DNA of 39,972 nt from HOT-345 sp963531535 (GCA_963531535.1 CAUSGX010000008.1:1-39972); one strand, 5' to 3'. Shown: positions 1 through 9,520, counted from the first letter of the stretch. Made by a program: numbers and translations. The notes: a model not told the origin generated them from the sequence alone.

Positions 1-204
1 AAAATTTTAGTGATAGTGATAAAGAAGAGAACTTATATTTTTGTTAAATAGATATATTTTCCCTTTATGGACTTGAATTATAGTGTTTTGTTGTTATGTT
101 GATAAAATGTTGAAAAATGAATAAATTGTTAACAATCTGATTTTTTGATTTCTATTTTTTTGTTAAATGTTAAAAAAGTGTTAGAAAATAAGATTTTAGT
201 ATAA

Positions 205-1311
205 TTATTCAGAATGGTCTTTTATTTTGGCTTTTGTCTCTGAATTATTTCGTCATTTTAGGAGGTTATTTTTTAGGCTTGATCGATCTGAATCTCAAGA
301 ATATGATCAGCTTTTTTGTTCCTTTTGTAGATCTAGATAAGGAAGGTAACTCTCTGCATATTGATAGTTTTTTTGATATACTCAAAGATATTTTGCTAGT
401 CATTTTATGTATTGATAGCTGATATCTTGTAATCTTGAATTATTTTGAAAGACTGTAGGTAGTGATTTTATGATGTAGGATTTGAGATCTTGATGATAAT
501 TTTCTTGTAGTTTCCTGATCTCCGGTATATCATTTTGATTTTTCTCAGAGAAATATGCTCAGGAATTGATTTGAAAATTAAAATTAATAGTACTCTTTTC
601 TGTTGATAGAGTAAGGAATGATTGCGGTGGAATCTGAAGTATTTCTCCGAGGGGAGATACTATTAGAATGAGTTCTTCTCCAGTTATGGATTGGCTTCTA
701 TATGTTATAGTATAGTTTTCTCATTTTTTGAGTGATAATGTTTTTGAAGAATCTAAGAGTATTGATTGAGTTCAACTTTTTTGGGATTTGAGTTCGAGTT
801 TACTTGGAAAGAGTTCAGTCTTGTAAGTTGAGAAAATGAGCTGATAGTCCTGATTATCTATAAATTCATTTATTGGAGCTTCTTGTCTATAAATCATTAA
901 AAAATTAATGCTTCGCATTAAGAGATTGAGTCAGATTCAAAGTAGTAATCAAAGTATTTTGAGTGTTTTTTGTTTTGAGGTAGCTCCGAAAAAGAGTAAA
1001 AGTAAACTGCTATATCGGACAAGGAATTCATTTGTTGTAAAATTTGTTTGAGGTTTGATCATAAGATAAAGGATAATATAGATTTCAGCAATGATAAGTC
1101 AGATTTTTAGATAGTTTGTATTTTGATCTTTAGTATTTCGTAAAAGTGAGAGAATAAACCAGAAAAATGAGAAAAATAGAAAAAAAAGCAGATTATTTTG
1201 TCCCATATCTAAAAGTGGAAATCCTGTACTAGAGCTAATATAGGTCACGAGGAGCAGAATTCCATAACTTATGAGTCAGATTAGTGTTGATTTTCAGTAG
1301 GATGATCGCAT
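205..1311 (-). CDS. Multi-pass membrane protein, unknown function
   Basis: Read with UGA as Gly, this is one open frame of 368 residues ending at TAA; under the standard code it is broken into fragments. The start is the ATG at 1311, which lies just after a plausible promoter. The first ~140 residues hold about four to five hydrophobic segments (about 8-25, 40-57, 68-86, 98-108 and 115-140). The remaining ~225 residues are polar, rich in Gln, Asn, Ser and Lys, and end in a charged tail. The middle part (about 190-240) alternates in a beta-rich way. I recognise no family. The layout suggests a membrane anchor carrying a soluble domain. It is transcribed divergently from the R15P isomerase gene, and the two promoters appear to share one -35 box. 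The frame is well supported; the function is unknown. Confidence 0.75.
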
Positions 1312-1343
1312 AGGACTCCAGAGAATAAAATCTGTTTGTATTA

Positions 1344-1394
1344 AGTATAAAAAAAAAACGAAATTTTGCAATTTTTTGCTCTTTTCACTATAAT
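1344..1394. promoter_or_regulatory. Bidirectional promoter sharing one -35 box
   Basis: TTGCAA at 1366-1371 is its own reverse complement. On the + strand a perfect TATAAT lies 17 bp downstream (1389-1394) and serves the gene at 1426. On the - strand TATACT lies 16 bp downstream (1349-1344) and serves the gene starting at 1311. Both spacings are right for a sigma-70-type promoter. Confidence 0.6.
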
Positions 1395-1425
1395 GAGGTA
1401 TCTTTAATTTATTATTTATTGTAGT

Positions 1426-2385
1426 ATGCAACAACTTATTCATGTAGAACAAATTGTTCAGGATATTAAGGACATCAAGATTCAAGGGGCAACAAATATT
1501 GCAAAGGCTGCCTTTGAAATTATTATTTCAGAATCAAAGAGTCAGAATTTTATTTCTTTTGAAGAATATTCTGAATTTGTAACTACGGCTATGCAACTTT
1601 TGATTGATGCTAGACCAACTGAGCCAATGCTTTTTAATGGTATGGACTATATTAAGGCTCAGATTGCTAAAGTTCAGACGTCTGATTTGGAAACTTTAAA
1701 AAAGATTGTTATTGAGGCGGCTGAATATTATCTTAATCTTATCAATGAAACAGCTGAAAGAGCAGTTTTGAATGGGCTTTGAATTATTCATGATGGAGAT
1801 AATGTTTTGACACATTGCCATAGTTCTTCAGCAGTAAAAACACTTAAACTTCATAAGACTAAAGGTTTGAAATTTAAGGTGTATAACACTGAGACTCGTC
1901 CTCTTTTCCAAGGAAGAAGAACCGCTCAAGATTTGATTCAAAATGGAATTGATACGACTATGGTTGTAGATGGAGTAGCTCCATTTTTGATGGATGAGGA
2001 AAGCTGAACAGATTTAATGATGGATTGTGTGGTAATCGGATGTGATGCGATCAAACTTGATGGAGGAGTAATCAATAAGGTTTGAAGTTATAGTGTTTGA
2101 CTTTCTGCTTTATATGCTAATGTACCCGTGTATATTGCTGGAAATCTACTTAAAGTTGATGTACATGATAATATTCATATTGAGAAGAGATTGGCTTCAG
2201 AGGTGTGGGAAGATGCTCCAGGTGGTTTGAATGTATTGAACTTTGCATTTGATAAGATGCCTCCAAAGTTTATTAGAGGAATTATCACTGAGTTTGGAAT
2301 TATCAAGCCTAGAGATATTAAAAAGGCAATACAGGAACATTATCCTTGGATGGTAGTTTCAGAGGGTAAAGAAAAGTCTGAATAA
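1426..2385 (+). CDS. Ribose-1,5-bisphosphate isomerase (eIF2B-like, e2b2 family)
   Basis: Predicted to convert ribose-1,5-bisphosphate to ribulose-1,5-bisphosphate, the middle step of the archaeal AMP (nucleoside) pathway between AMP phosphorylase and RuBisCO. The protein is 319 residues, normal for the family, once UGA is read as Gly at 1780, 2005 and later sites. Family marks: a helical N-terminal half containing ARPT, then THCHS (Cys assigned as catalytic in the Thermococcus enzyme), ETRP followed by QGRRTA, a VVDGVAP segment, GCDAI with the second catalytic residue Asp, and an ITEFGII segment near the end. These marks fit R15P isomerase better than methylthioribose-1-phosphate isomerase, which is the main alternative. 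No RuBisCO or AMP phosphorylase gene lies in this window. A good promoter precedes it, and its TAA stop sits in the loop of the terminator hairpin. Confidence 0.85.
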
Positions 2386-2399
2386 TTCAGACTTTTTTA
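2373..2399 (+). terminator. Terminator after R15P isomerase
   Basis: A perfect 10-bp stem (2373-2382 with 2386-2395) is followed by Ts. The 3-nt loop is the TAA stop codon of the gene itself. Confidence 0.8.
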
Positions 2400-2407
2400 T
2401 TTCTTTA

Positions 2408-2443
2408 TGAAAAAAATCATAGAGGGAAACCTACTATGATTTT
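2408..2443 (-). terminator. Terminator after the lipoprotein gene (- strand)
   Basis: A perfect 10-bp stem (2413-2422 with 2434-2443) with a T tract on the minus strand. It lies just past the end of the lipoprotein gene, back to back with the terminator of the convergent gene. Confidence 0.7.
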
Positions 2444-2450
2444 TAGTTTA

Positions 2451-3035
2451 CTACTCACTTCTCCGTGGTGTCGGTAATTGTGGCCATTCAAGTCGGGTTT
2501 CTGGGTACGTATTCAAAGTATAGACCTTTTTATTGTTTTCAATACTACCCTTTTTTATCTTCGCTTTTGGAACTTCGTTCATAGTCTCATAGAACTGGTC
2601 ACTGAAGAATGTGTATTCCCCATATATACCATAAAATTGATGCTTCTCTGTATAACGGTTATTAAACCATTTAAAGTTTCTCTCTGAAAGATTGAAAGTT
2701 AATCCTTTAATCTTCTTGAGTCTAGCATCTTTTGGTTCTATTTCCCATGTTCCTTCAAATCTAGGATTCCAAAAGGAATAACCTTCATCCCCGAGAAAGA
2801 GAATAACTATTCTATAGTTATATCCAATTATCCGGTCAGAAGATTCTCCTGTTTCAGGTCCAACATATTCAAGAGTAGTCCACCATCCCTGACCGTCGAT
2901 GATAACTTCTTCATCAGGTTTAGATGTCTCTTGTTGAGAAGTGTAGTAATTGTTTGTGATTTCTTCTTTAGTGCAAGAACCGAAGAAAACACTAAGCACA
3001 ATAAGTGCAACTGAGGTAAAAATAGATCTTTTCAT
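2451..3035 (-). CDS. Small lipoprotein, function unknown
   Basis: Encodes 194 residues with a lipoprotein signal peptide: a short basic start (MKRS), a hydrophobic stretch and a lipobox ending FFGSC at about residue 21. After the Cys comes a short polar linker (KEEITNNYY, then Ser/Thr/Glu-rich), then a compact domain rich in Trp, Tyr and Phe. That domain has GTWEIE and LTFNLSE segments like beta-sandwich or lipocalin-like lipoproteins. I chose the ATG at 3035 because it puts the signal peptide at the N-terminus; an in-frame start upstream at 3089 would add 18 polar residues. Unusually, none of its roughly 13 glycines is encoded by UGA, and the lipobox plus linker resemble Bacteroidota lipoproteins. 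Transfer from a standard-code donor is possible but unproven. The molecular function cannot be assigned. Confidence 0.7.
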   Translation of the reverse strand: MKRSIFTSVALIVLSVFFGSCTKEEITNNYYTSQQETSKPDEEVIIDGQGWWTTLEYVGPETGESSDRIIGYNYRIVILFLGDEGYSFWNPRFEGTWEIEPKDARLKKIKGLTFNLSERNFKWFNNRYTEKHQFYGIYGEYTFFSDQFYETMNEVPKAKIKKGSIENNKKVYTLNTYPETRLEWPQLPTPRRSE

Positions 3036-3209
3036 GATAATAAAATTTACGTTTTTGTTTGAGTTTTGATTGTAAGTGTTGCTTACCATAATTTTTTGGG
3101 ATTAAGTTTTGTTTTCGTTTTTGCCAACGGTATGGAGTAAAATCAAAGTTCTCGAATAAATGTGAATTTATTGCACTTTTCTTTTTATCCATCTCAAATT
3201 GACGATATG

Positions 3210-3237
3210 TTTATATGTATTTTATATAAAAAGTCAA
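3210..3237 (-). promoter_or_regulatory. Promoter for the lipoprotein region
   Basis: On the minus strand: TTGACT (3237-3232), a 16-bp spacer, then TATAAA (3215-3210). It lies about 175 bases upstream of the lipoprotein start, leaving a long leader. Confidence 0.5.
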
Positions 3238-3288
3238 GTTATTTTTTTGTGTAAATTTTGTAAATTGTTATAATAAATGTTTCTAAGT

Positions 3289-3675
3289 TTAATATTTAAT
3301 TTTAAGGACTTCATATTTGACTGGAAAATTTGCTAGATAGGATCTGATTTGTTGTTCGTTTTTATTGAGCTGTGAAGTGTTGGTTTTGATTTCTAGAAAA
3401 ACGATCTCTCTAAGTCTTCAACTTGAAAGTCAATCAAATACAATATAGTCAATTCCTTTTCCTACGAAGACAAGATCTTTCGTATGATATGGAAAATTTG
3501 GCAGCAGAGGACTAAGTTTTTCACTAACTTCTCAGAGAATACTGCTACGAGATTGACGAACTGTTGTTTGTTGGATTCTTTTGATTTTACGGTAAAAACG
3601 GATTGTTAAGAAAATATAGGTTATAAGTCATCAAATTAGTAGTCAATATATGAGTAGTGTTCGATCAGATTTCAT
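3289..3675 (-). CDS. Endonuclease related to Holliday junction resolvase (Endonuc_Holl-like)
   Basis: Encodes 128 residues, visible only with UGA as Gly (several UGA codons in the first 20 residues). An N-terminal hydrophobic helix (about 8-24) is followed by a basic stretch (FYRKIKRIQQ). Then comes a nuclease-like core with KLSPLLPNFPY, a KDLVFVGKGIDYIVFDG segment and EIVFLEIKT. The D and E-x-K arrangement is that of the PD-(D/E)xK fold used by archaeal Hjc-like enzymes. The membrane-anchored short form matches a bacterial family annotated as endonuclease related to archaeal Holliday junction resolvase. The substrate in bacteria is not established, so a recombination or repair role is inference. 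It is divergent from smpB. Confidence 0.7.
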
Positions 3676-3818
3676 TTTTTCTCTAAAATTAAAAAATCTG
3701 ATAGAATATAAGTATTTTTTTTCTTTTGTCAAAAGTTTTTATGACAAGAGAGATTGACTTGTATTTTTGCTGAATATTTGTAAAAAGAAGAGTGATTTTG
3801 TTTTGTTTAAGATAGAAG

Positions 3819-4274
3819 ATGCAAATACTTGTAAAGAATAAGAGAGCGTTTTTTGACTATCAGATAGAAAAGGAATATTTAGCTGGGATTGTACTCAGGG
3901 GATTTGAAGTTAAAGCATTAAAAACTTCTCATAGTAATATTCAGGATGCGGTTGTGTGAATAGATAAACAGGAACTTTGGCTTTATAATATGGATATTCC
4001 ACTTTATGAAAAAACTTCTCCGGTTTTAGCTCCAAACTATCAGTCTAAATGAAGGAGAAAGCTGTTACTTAATGCTAGAGAAATTTCAAAGATTGCTGCG
4101 AGTTTAGATAAGCCTTGAAATGTTTTGTTGGCACTTGAGGTTTTGGTAAATAAGTGAGGATTTATAAAGATTAAACTTGGGATAGGTAAACTCAAGAGAA
4201 AAATAGAGAAAAAGCAAATTCTCAAAGAAAGAGCTATTAAGCAACAAATGGATAGAGAAATCAAAAATTATTAA
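3819..4274 (+). CDS. smpB: SsrA-binding protein SmpB
   Basis: Binds tmRNA and brings it to stalled ribosomes for trans-translation. The product is 151 residues, the family's usual size. It opens with the typical KNKRAFFDYQIEKEY segment, followed by GxVLRGxEVKALK, a YNMDIPLYE segment and RRKLLLN. It ends in a basic tail with KLKRKIEKK that would form the C-terminal helix entering the A site. UGA encodes Gly at several points, including the residue before RRKLLLN. The tmRNA gene was not found in this window. It converges on def and shares one hairpin terminator with it. No clear Shine-Dalgarno sequence precedes the ATG. Confidence 0.95.
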
Positions 4275-4300
4275 AAAAATCTGATTTTAGTCAGATTTTT
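4275..4300. terminator. Shared bidirectional terminator of smpB and def
   Basis: A perfect 10-bp stem (4275-4284 with 4291-4300) with As on one side and Ts on the other, so it can act on both strands. The def stop codon lies in its loop. Confidence 0.8.
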
Positions 4301-4817
4301 CTTTTTTCTCTTCTTTGATTAGTTTGTCAATAAAAAGGACTCCATTGAGATGATCGATCTCGTGTTGGATAATGCAGGCATTGAATCCTGAGTACTTTTG
4401 CTGATGGATTTTTCCTTTTAGATCCATGTATTTAACTTCTACTCGCTTTGCTCTCTGGACAAATCACTTTTCTCAAGGAAGGGAGAGGCAAGCTTCTTCA
4501 GATCTTTGTAGCTCTTCTGAGGTAGCAATGATCTCTGGGTTGATGAGGAGCGTTTCTCATAGGAAGTCTTTGTCAGCACTTTTTCCTGTTGGCATTTTTT
4601 TTCGTTGGGTGGTTGCAATCATACGGATAGTTTCTCAGATTTGAGGAGCTGCTAGCCCTACTCCATCATAGGCCCGCATAAGTTCTAGTAGGATTTCTCA
4701 GAGTTCTTTGATTTCTGGGGTGATTTTTGTGATTGGTTCACAGGGAGTTCTTAGTATAGAATTATCTTTTCCTAATATGAGGGGGTAAAATATTTTTAGT
4801 TTATCAATATTTTTCAT
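4287..4817 (-). CDS. def: Peptide deformylase
   Basis: Removes the formyl group from the N-terminal methionine of new proteins. The product is 176 residues and has all three metal-site motifs: GVGLAAPQ, EACLSLPG (with the Cys ligand) and QHEIDHLNG (with both His ligands and the catalytic Glu). The second and third motifs are intact although nearby glycines use UGA (for example in SLPGEKGF). The start at 4817 gives MKNIDKLKIFY, and the frame ends with a charged KEEKKEKSD tail. The last codons and the TAA stop run into the terminator hairpin shared with smpB. Translation-related neighbours fit a housekeeping role. Confidence 0.95.
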
Positions 4818-4950
4818 AATTTTTTAGCTCAGCAAAAAAATAAATTCAGATTTTTCTTTCATTTTTTTATTTAAAAAGCCACTATTGACCTGATAAAACT
4901 AATATACTATTTTTTTCTTGAAAATCAAGTGTAATTAACTATACTCTTTC

Positions 4951-4978
4951 TTGCAATTTCATTCAACCCACAAATAGT
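4951..4978 (+). promoter_or_regulatory. Promoter for tRNA-Ser
   Basis: TTGCAA (4951-4956), a 16-bp spacer and a weak -10 box AATAGT (4973-4978), about 24 bases before the tRNA. Confidence 0.45.
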
Positions 4979-5001
4979 TGTTGTGTTAAAGTGTTGTTTG
5001 T

Positions 5002-5091
5002 GGAGGGATGGCAGAGCGGTTGAATGCGGCAGTCTTGAAAACTGTTAACCGAGCAATCGGTTCGTGGGTTCAAATCCCACTCCCTCCGCCA
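5002..5091 (+). tRNA. tRNA-Ser (anticodon UGA)
   Basis: A 90-base class II tRNA. The acceptor stem GGAGGGA pairs with TCCCTCC, and there is a long variable arm. The anticodon loop CTTGAAA gives anticodon UGA, which reads UCN serine codons. The T arm contains GGTTCAAATCC. The discriminator is G and CCA is encoded. A protein gene starts 18 bases later with no intervening terminator. Confidence 0.95.
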
Positions 5092-5109
5092 TTTATGATA
5101 TCATTGTAT

Positions 5110-6183
5110 ATGACCAGAAAAAACAAAGCGAATAAAACTAAGGTTTTATTTACTATCTTGCAAATCTTTGTATTTGTTGGAGTGATGCTTTATGCTGATG
5201 TATTTGGAAATTCTTCAGAGGAGTCTATTAGTGTTAATGAGGCTTTTTTGGGAGAGGAAGATTATAGAGTTTGAATTAATCCTGATAATGTGAGTATTGA
5301 TAGTAGTGATGATCAGGATTCAATAATTTATTATATTGTTCAGAGCTGAGATACTTTGGGAACAATTTCGAAAGAATTCTGAATTCCAGTTGCTGAACTT
5401 AAAAAGATTAACAGACTTGGTGATACTCCTATTAAGGAAGGTCAGAGGCTGATTGTAAGTGATCAGGAAGAGGGAATCCCTTATGTTGTTAAAACGGCGA
5501 GGACACTTAAGCTTTTTGCTGAATATTATAGGCTCAATCTTGATGATTTGATTACTCTCAACCATTTCTCTGATGAAAGTGAAATGCTCTATCCAGGACA
5601 GGAGATCTTTATTAATGTGACAGAGCAGAGAGCTTATGATATTGGTCTTTTGGAGAAACCTCAGCCTATTTTGCCTAAGGATGAAGTGATTCAACCTAAA
5701 AAGAAGAAAGTAGCTACACCTACGCAGTCGGTAAAGGTTGGTGGAAGTCAGCAAAAAGATCCTGTTGTTGTAGTGCCTACAAGTGGTAAGACAAAGAGTC
5801 AATGGGTATTTAATAAGAAGGTATCAAATGGTTTTGCTGCTGGATACTGTACATGGTATGCGGCTCACATTTCTCCATGGATGTTTGATGAGAATGGACA
5901 GAGACTTTTTGGTGGAAATGCGAAGGATTGGTATGCAAATGCTCAAAATGAAAGAGCTAAAGCAGCTGGTATTAAGGTAAGTCGTAGTTTGCCAAAGGTT
6001 GGAGCGATTGTGGTGTATCAACAGTTGAGAAGTTATGCGGGGCATGTGGCTGTTGTTAAGTCGTATGATCCAAGTACTGGAGAGATGGTTGTTGAAGATA
6101 TGAACTATGTAGGAAAGTATATCGTTACACAGAGATCAGATACGACTTCTAATCCAAAGATTATTGGATATGTCTACCACTAG
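5110..6183 (+). CDS. Cell-wall hydrolase with two LysM domains and a CHAP domain
   Basis: A secreted or membrane-anchored peptidoglycan hydrolase of 357 residues. A basic start and one hydrophobic segment (about 11-30) act as anchor or signal. LysM 1 (about 74-117) begins YYIVQSGDTLGTIS and LysM 2 (about 123-170) begins PYVVKTARTL; both should bind peptidoglycan. A Pro/Lys/Val-rich linker (about 185-228) leads to a C-terminal CHAP amidase/endopeptidase domain. In it GYCTWYAA supplies the catalytic Cys (about 247) and AGHVAVV the His (about 312). UGA encodes Gly at 5272 and inside the first LysM repeat. I took the ATG at 5110, before MTRKNK; another in-frame ATG at 5095 is only three bases from the tRNA end. 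It is probably co-transcribed with tRNA-Ser and sits next to a penicillin-binding protein. Confidence 0.88.
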
Positions 6184-6221
6184 TCTTGTAAAGATAGGAA
6201 AAAATCTGATTTAATATAATG

Positions 6222-6252
6222 AAAAAAAGGTCTCTTAGGAGATCTTTTTTTC
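6222..6252 (+). terminator. Terminator after the LysM-CHAP gene
   Basis: A run of As, a stem around GGTCTC/GAGATC with a TTAG loop, and a T tract. Confidence 0.75.
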
Positions 6253-6280
6253 TTGTTTTAGTATTGTAAATAGTTATACT
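6253..6280 (+). promoter_or_regulatory. Promoter for the penicillin-binding protein
   Basis: TTGTTT (6253-6258), a 16-bp spacer and TATACT (6275-6280), 34 bases before the ATG at 6314. Confidence 0.5.
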
Positions 6281-6313
6281 GGGGTTATTTTTATGCTTAT
6301 TTATCATAGTAGT

Positions 6314-9300
6314 ATGCAGAGAAATCCACTATCAGCGTATAGTCCGAAATCTTTTTTGAAAAAAAGGGAAGAATCTTCTTATAGTCCTCAGGGACACTAC
6401 AGTATTTCTAGTCATCACCTCTGATGGAAAAAAATCGCAATAATCAGTCTTTGTTCTCTTTTTATTCTTGTGATGGGAGGAGGATTTTTGTATCTTCAGA
6501 TTAGGATTTTGAAGCATTTGCCTGATGTAAGTCAGATCAAAGATATTCAATTGACACAAGCGACTGTTATCACTGATAGGAATGGAGTTGAGCTTTATAA
6601 AATCTTTGATGAAAATAGAGAATATGTGACTTTTGAGAATATCAGTAAACATATGGTTGATGCGATTGTGGCTGTTGAGGATCAGAGGTATTGGGAGCAT
6701 GAAGGACTTGATCCGATGGGAATTTTCAGAGCCGGTTTTATGACGATGATTGGAAGAAACTGAGGAGGAGGTTCTACACTTACTCAGCAGCTAATTACTA
6801 ATTTGATGAAGCTTGAGAGACCTTTCCATGGAAGTTTTCTGGATAAAGTAGATTATAAGTTAACACAGATTATTCTCGCAAAGAGGCTTAATAATGTACT
6901 TCAACAACAAATTAAGGCTGAGAATAGTAATCTTTCAAGTACAGAAGTAAAACATAAGATGAAGGAGAAGATTATTGAACTTTATCTGAATTATGTTTTT
7001 CTTGGTAATAATGCTTATGGGGTAGAAGCGGCAAGTAAGACTTACTTTAGTAAATCAGCTAAGGATTTGACAGTGATGGAGTCTGCTATTTTGGCGTCTA
7101 TTCCAAAGGCTCCGAGTAGGTATGATCCCTATAAGTCTACGGCTTTGATGTGATCTTTTGAAATCAAGGATGCAGCTGGAAAATCATATCCTTATGAAGG
7201 AAATATTAAGGCGAGTATTTTGGCTAAATTCAGAGAAAATATTACATCAGCAAATTTTTCAAATAAGAAAACTGCAGAATCTTTTGTTAGGTTTGTGAAT
7301 AGTTTGTCTCCTAGTTCTCTAACTATTGATGGGAAAGTCTATACTATCCAATATTCTAATGGTAGAGCTGAATTTGCCCTTGGAAGAATGTATGAAGACT
7401 GAAAAGTGACAGAAGAGGAACTTAAGTCAGCTTTTATTGAATCTTTGACGAAGACTTTTGAGAAGAGTGCCTTTGATATTAGGGCTCCACATTTTGTTTT
7501 CTGGATCAAGGATTTGCTAGAAAAGGAATATGGGTCTGGAAGCACAAAAAAATGAGGACTTGTAGTAAAAACAACCTTGGACTATAATATTCAGCAATTG
7601 GCTGAGGCTGCAGTTAAGGCGCATAGTGCTTCGCTTTTTGAATATGGAGCAAGTAATTCCTCTTTGATTTATACTGATTCTACAAATGGAGATGTGCTTG
7701 CATATTTAGGGTCTTTGGATTATTTTAATAAGGATATTCAGGGACAAAATGATATGGCAAGAAATCCAAGGCAGTCAGGATCTTCTATAAAACCTTTGAT
7801 TTATGCATTGGGATTTGAGAAATTGCCGTTGACGATTGATACCCCGATTTATGATATTCCATTTAAGGCTGGGAAGGATTCTCCAAATAATGCAGATGGA
7901 AAATTTAATGGTTCCTTGCCTCTCAAAAAGGCGCTTGGATTTAGTAGAAATATTCCTGCTGTGAAGATGTTTTTTGCTCTTGGAGGAGAGAGTGTTGCAA
8001 AGCCATTTTTGCAAAAACTTGGGCTTTCTGGTGTAAAAAATGAAATAGAATACTGATATCCACTTGCGCTTGGTGCTGCTGAAGTAAGTATGATTGAACT
8101 TGCTGGTGCTTATCAACATCTTTCTACTGCTACTCCAGCTCAGATCAATCCGATCTTGGAGATTAAGGCAAATGATGGTTCGATTATTTACAAGAAAACT
8201 CCAGTAGTTCAGGAGAATATTATCAAGCCTGGAATTATTACTCTGATATGGCATATTCTCTCTGAGCCTTCAAATAGAATCGGAGCTTGGGCGACAAAAT
8301 TTAATGTAAAAGGACTGACCTATGCATTGAAAACTTGAACCTCAAATGTAAAAACAGATAAAGGTTCTAGGCCAAGAGATGGTTGGTTTGCAGCATATAC
8401 ACCAAGTAGGGTGCTCCTTATGTGGGCAGGAAATGCTGATGCGAGACCTATGAATTCAAAAGCATATTGAGGAAGTATTCATGCTGAGAGTGTAAAGAAG
8501 TTCCTCTCAGATATGTTGGCTAAAGGATATATTACTAATGAAGAGATGCCAAATAAAGATACTTCAAGTATTAGTATTTCAAGTGTATCGTGAAAGTTGC
8601 CTTCCGAGACGACTCCACTTAGTTTGATTACTAAAACGCTCGGATGGAATGGGATGCTGCCAAAGGAGGTTGAATGACCGATCTCTGAGATAGAGATTGA
8701 CACTTCATGCTTTGGAAAGGTGAGTCCTTTTACTCCTGCTGATCAGATTAAGAAATGATATCTTATTACGCCAACTTCATTTATGCCAAATGGTATGGAT
8801 TTGGAAGATATTAAAAAGTATTTGACTGAACAGGTTCAACAAACCTGAGCGAGTTCAGCTTTAAATCTTTTTATGTCTGAACCTCAAAATTATTGTCCAG
8901 ATAGACAGCCAGTGACAAATGATGAGATTAAGATTAATATTGTGAGACCTAATAAGCAATGAGCTTTTGCGAAGAAGAATACTGTGACCTATTCTATTTC
9001 CTCACCGGTAAATATTAAAAAAGTAATTTTGACATTGGATGGGAATACCCTTGCTTCGTATGTTGATAATAGTCCAGAGATTTTTGGTAGTAGGAATATT
9101 GATCTGTCTGCTTATGCTGATGGAAATCATCAGCTCGGAGTAACTGCTGTTGATGTAAATAACTTGAGTCAGTCTGTGCAAGTATCTGTTAATCTTGTGA
9201 GTGAAGATACAACTCCTCCAACTTTCAATAAATCTCAGAGTAAAGTTGTTAAAAATGCTGACGGTAGTTATGAAGCGAGTCTCTTCTTTGATGATGCAGT

Positions 9301-9484
9301 GTCTTCGGTTAAGGAAGGGAAGGTCTTTGAAAAATGACAGACTAAAGCATTGACGAGTTTTTCAATGCAGGTAGCTCAGTTTAGTACTAAAGCTTCAGAA
9401 GTGAGTGTTGAGGTGAAAGATATGTATGGTAATACTCTCAAACAAGATATTAACTTAGAAACTTTTAATCAAACTCAAGAATAA
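6314..9484 (+). CDS. Class A penicillin-binding protein (PBP1A type)
   Basis: A bifunctional peptidoglycan synthase that polymerises and cross-links glycan strands outside the membrane. The 1056-residue frame exists only with UGA as Gly. Order: a cytoplasmic tail, one membrane helix (about 40-60), then a GT51 glycosyltransferase domain with VEDQRYWEHEG (catalytic Glu about 122) and GGGSTLTQQL. The transpeptidase domain follows, with SSIK (nucleophile Ser about 490), SRN, and KTGT (about 673). The Gly of KTG is a UGA codon. A ~300-residue C-terminal extension includes an Ig-like segment (from about 890) and Asn/Asp-rich text ending at TAA. An ATG at 6314 gives a typical basic N-terminus. It has its own promoter and terminator and neighbours a wall hydrolase. 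Confidence 0.95.
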
Positions 9485-9493
9485 TAAAAAAAG

Positions 9494-9520
9494 AAGTCTG
9501 GCTTTGTGTCAGGCTTTTTT
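9494..9520 (+). terminator. Terminator after the penicillin-binding protein
   Basis: A 7-bp stem AAGTCTG/CAGGCTT (one G-T pair) followed by a run of Ts. Confidence 0.7.

Noticed and set aside
1..204. Possible regulatory or gene content at the left edge
   Set aside because: Very AT-rich sequence with short T and A runs. I see no convincing frame, promoter or terminator there.
5008..5274. Protein start inside tRNA-Ser (MAERLNAAV)
   Set aside because: Those codons are the tRNA itself; the real start lies after the CCA end, at 5110 (or 5095).
6314..9484. Series of broken genes (pseudogene) in the PBP region, and similar runs in RND, MATE and LtaS-GDPD
   Set aside because: All breaks are TGA and none are TAA, TAG or frameshifts. 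Reading TGA as Gly restores conserved residues.
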